Part shown: in pieces, positions 61,923 to 64,000 of the stretch
Layout of the letters: each line of letters starts with the position of its first letter
Position numbering within the stretch: the stretch's first letter is position 1
Assembly: GCF_005280195.1 (NCBI RefSeq)
Contig: NZ_SZPR01000036.1
Location: forward strand, 62,001-126,000
DNA length: 64,000 nt
From: Streptomyces galbus
Lineage (GTDB): Bacteria > Actinomycetota > Actinomycetes > Streptomycetales > Streptomycetaceae
Reading direction: 5' to 3'
Made by a program: the position numbers and the translations under genes
The notes under the pieces: generated by a model
Seen by the model: the letters and a program-made list of their open reading frames with translations, nothing else
What the model was told of the DNA's origin: nothing
Databases searched by the model: none

Positions 61923-62503
61923 GCCGCCTCCCCGGCCCGGAGCACCCGGTAACGGAGGTGCGTGACGTCCCGGCCCTCGAGCCGCCGCACCAGCTCCAGC
62001 TCGATGTGCTCCTCACGGAGGTGGTCGAACAGCCGTCGGCCGCGACCGAGGAGGACCGGCACCAGGTGGATCTCCATCTCGTCCAACTGCCCGGCTCCCA
62101 GCAGCGCCTGCGCCGCCCCTGCCCCGTGCACCATGACGGGCCGGTCCCCGGCGAGGTCGCGCGCCAGCCGGGCGCATTCGTCCACGTCCGTGACGAACCG
62201 CGCGTGACCGGGGGGCTCGTCCCCGTCGTCCACGTGATGGGTGAGGACGAGGACGGGCACGCCGTCGTGGTGGTCGCCCTGCCAGCGCCGGGCCAGCTCG
62301 AAGGTCCGCCGGCCGGAGATCAGCGCGCCGGTCGCCAGCGCCTCGCGGTAGACCTGGCCGCTCGGCCCGTCGGACTCCCGGTCGTCGAGCCAGTCGAAGA
62401 GCCGTCCACCACCCCGCCCGAGCTCCTGACCTGGCCGGTCGTCGGGCCCGGCGATGAAACCGTCCAACGACATAGACATGTACAGCCGAATCGGACTCCG
62501 CAT
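61919..62503 (-). CDS. RibD C-terminal/dihydrofolate-reductase-family protein
   Basis: The 194-aa protein begins with RLYMSMSLDGFIAGPDD, the hallmark of the YwjB/YyaP-type DHFR-like family, and continues with ALISGRRTFELARRW, VMVHGAGAAQALL and EIHLVPVLLGRGRRLFDH, which form the NADPH and substrate sites. The ATG at 62503 follows GAAGGAG. A longer frame to 62602 has no similarity. These reductases are abundant in actinobacteria with unknown substrates; some act in trimethoprim resistance or pterin reduction, but there is no evidence here. Its stop overlaps the start of the VOC gene. Confidence 0.9.
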   Translation of the reverse strand: MRSPIRLYMSMSLDGFIAGPDDRPGQELGRGGGRLFDWLDDRESDGPSGQVYREALATGALISGRRTFELARRWQGDHHDGVPVLVLTHHVDDGDEPPGHARFVTDVDECARLARDLAGDRPVMVHGAGAAQALLGAGQLDEMEIHLVPVLLGRGRRLFDHLREEHIELELVRRLEGRDVTHLRYRVLRAGEAA

Positions 62504-62696
62504 CCTCGACTCCTTCGCTCCGCCGCGCCCCGGGCTCCGCGGCTCTGCTCGGCCGACGGAGGTGCGCGTGCAAGGGAGACTGCCGACGACCGGCGAACTC
62601 ATCGCACCGCCACGCCGACGGATGTCGTCGAGCTGTCGGGCTGCACGGATCGATGCCCTGAGCGGCGGCCGGAGGCCGGCCCGTACGACGGTGGGC

Positions 62697-63704
62697 TCAG
62701 CGCTCGAAGACCGCCGTCGCCACCGGCACCGCCAGCAGCAGACTCAGCCCGATCAGCGGCAGCCGGTCCAGCCACAGCACGGCGGCGAACTCGCGCAGGG
62801 TCGCGGAGAGCCAGTACGCCGGGGAGGTGGGCGCGCCCACGACGTCGACGGGGACGCCGGCGCGGCGGGCCAGCAGGGTCGTGCGGTAGACGTGGAAGCC
62901 GCTGGTGACCACCGTGGCACGGTGGCCGGGCCCGGCACGGTCCATGAGGGCCCCGCTGAAACGGAGGTTCTGCCCGGTGTTGACGGAGCGGTCCTCCCGG
63001 ACGATCCGGTCGGCGGCCACACCACGCGAGCGGAGGTAGTCGGCCATGGCGTCCGCCTCCGAGATCACCTCGTCGTCGCCCTGGCCGCCGGACACCACGA
63101 ACGTCACGGGATCCGTGTCCGGCGCGTCGGAGGCGTCGACCGCGAGGGCGCGTTCGAGCCTGCGCCGGAGCAACGGGCCGGGCCGGTCGCCGTCGAGCCC
63201 GGCGCCCAGGACGACGACGTGGGTGGTCCCCGGCGGCGAGGTGCTGCGGCCCCGGACCACCACGTACCCGGTGAACACCAGGAACAGCAGGCTGAGGTAT
63301 CCCGCGGCCGCGTTCACCGCGACCATGAGACCCCCCGCCACCTCGCCGCCCACCAGGTGCAGGACCACGTCGAGGCCGAGCACCGCCAGCACCGCGCAAC
63401 CGGCGGCACCGGTGGCGAGCAGCGGCGCCTGCGGTCCGTAGCGCCGGACCAGGAGGACGGCGTCGACCAGCAGGAGCAGGCCGAGCGCGAGCGCCCCGAG
63501 CAGGGCGGCGACGGCGAGCACGGTCGCGACGGTGTGGTGGCTCTGCGCGCTGCGGGCGAAGACGCCGAGTCCGGCAGACGTCACCGCGAGGCAGAACAGG
63601 ACAGCGGTGGAGAACCGGTGCGGTGCCAGCACGGCATGCACGAGGCCGCCCACGGCGAACACCGCCGCCGCAAGGTACTCCGGGTACTCCGGCACGTCCC
63701 GCAC
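62697..63704 (-). CDS. YdcF/SanA-like (DUF218) membrane protein
   Basis: The 335-aa protein has four or five N-terminal hydrophobic segments (AAAVFAVGGLVHAVLA; TVATVLAVAALLGALALG; LATGAAGCAVLAVLG; LSLLFLVFTGYVVV), then a DUF218 domain (VVVLGAGLDGDRPGPLLRRRLERAL; VVSGGQGDDEVISEADAMADYL; VREDRSVNTGQNLRFS; VVTSGFHVYRTTLLARRAG), and one C-terminal helix. DUF218 proteins are linked to envelope integrity; activity unknown. Two GTG codons (63704 and 63707) follow GGGAGAG; I chose 63704 for its 7-base spacing. A longer frame to 63758 lacks a ribosome site. Confidence 0.88.
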   Translation of the reverse strand: MRDVPEYPEYLAAAVFAVGGLVHAVLAPHRFSTAVLFCLAVTSAGLGVFARSAQSHHTVATVLAVAALLGALALGLLLLVDAVLLVRRYGPQAPLLATGAAGCAVLAVLGLDVVLHLVGGEVAGGLMVAVNAAAGYLSLLFLVFTGYVVVRGRSTSPPGTTHVVVLGAGLDGDRPGPLLRRRLERALAVDASDAPDTDPVTFVVSGGQGDDEVISEADAMADYLRSRGVAADRIVREDRSVNTGQNLRFSGALMDRAGPGHRATVVTSGFHVYRTTLLARRAGVPVDVVGAPTSPAYWLSATLREFAAVLWLDRLPLIGLSLLLAVPVATAVFER

Positions 63705-63959
63705 CACTCCGCTCTCCCACCCGCCGGGCCCCTCGACCCGTCGCCGACCGCCTGACACCGCCTGCGCGTTCCCGGACCGCGCAGCGCGGCGGACCCGGTG
63801 CGGACGGCCGCCGACATCCTCGCAGACCAGCCGCGAGACGCAGCAGGCGGGCGGGCGCCGTCGCCGTCGGCGGGGGCCGGCGTGCGGGCGTGGGGCCCGG
63901 GACTGCGGTGTGCCGGGTGACAGGGGCCCCGCAGGCCCGACATGCGGCCGTCGCCCGGA

Positions 63960-64000
63960 TCAGATGCGCCAGGAACGCAGGGCGTCGGCGACGGCGTAGA
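63960..64000 (-). CDS. Last 13 codons of a gene entering from the right edge
   Basis: On the minus strand the window edge reads YAVADALRSWRI followed by TGA (stop complement at 63960-63962). The composition and phase look coding, and no gene is seen between here and the YdcF-like gene. The family cannot be judged from this stub. Confidence 0.35.
   Translation of the reverse strand, partial: YAVADALRSWRI

Noticed and set aside
62454..63755. Plus-strand frame of 433 codons opposite the YdcF-like gene
   Set aside because: Low-complexity Gln/Gly/Arg/His antisense translation of an obvious membrane-protein gene.

Overview
This window reads as chromosomal DNA of a Streptomyces-type actinobacterium. 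G+C is very high throughout, GTG starts are common, open frames appear on both strands almost everywhere, and the gene families (manganese catalase, Imm49, SGNH esterase, SARP-like and FadR-type regulators, giant NRPS genes) are typical of the genus. No tRNA, rRNA or CRISPR array was seen.

Left flank (1-17.7 kb): the 3' part of a GH3 beta-glucosidase gene; a small nucleotidyltransferase; a three-gene minus-strand group (FadR-like regulator, protein of unknown function, Cys-rich GMC alcohol oxidase) with inverted repeats where operators would lie; an APC permease; a short HEAT-repeat protein; a Tat-exported VioB-like ferritin-fold protein; an eroded iron-ABC binding-protein pseudogene; a SARP/BTAD regulator divergent from a manganese group (Mn catalase, small membrane protein, NRAMP transporter); an AraC regulator with an SGNH hydrolase; and an Imm49-family gene. 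A decayed IS630-type transposase tail near 17.7-17.85 kb may mark the edge of the biosynthetic island.

Biosynthetic cluster (about 18.8-61.4 kb, all plus strand): a P450, a stand-alone penicillin-binding-protein-type (SurE-like) cyclase, two contiguous giant NRPS genes of 6227 and 6644 aa with five modules each, an MbtH-like protein, and a GNAT acetyltransferase after a strong hairpin. NRPS1 starts directly with an adenylation domain (no starter C, no FAAL). NRPS2 ends in an epimerization domain, and neither has a C-terminal thioesterase. By colinearity the line makes a decapeptide with D residues at 2, 3, 4, 6, 8 and 10, starting with an L residue and ending with a D residue. That is the substrate type that SurE-like enzymes close head-to-tail in trans, so a cyclic decapeptide is the most economical prediction. 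Pocket codes read by eye: position 7 matches Thr, position 9 matches Val, position 3 is Val/Ile-like, positions 2 and 4 share an Ala-like code, positions 1, 5 and 10 share a bulky/aromatic code, position 6 looks cationic, position 8 is unresolved. The P450 carries two TTA codons near its start and the cyclase carries one, suggesting bldA control. No exporter, pathway regulator or amino-acid biosynthesis gene is present in the cluster part.

Right flank (61.5-64 kb, minus strand): a YdcF-like membrane protein, a RibD/DHFR-family reductase, a VOC (glyoxalase-fold) gene overlapping it that carries a frameshift, and the last 13 codons of a gene that enters from the right edge.
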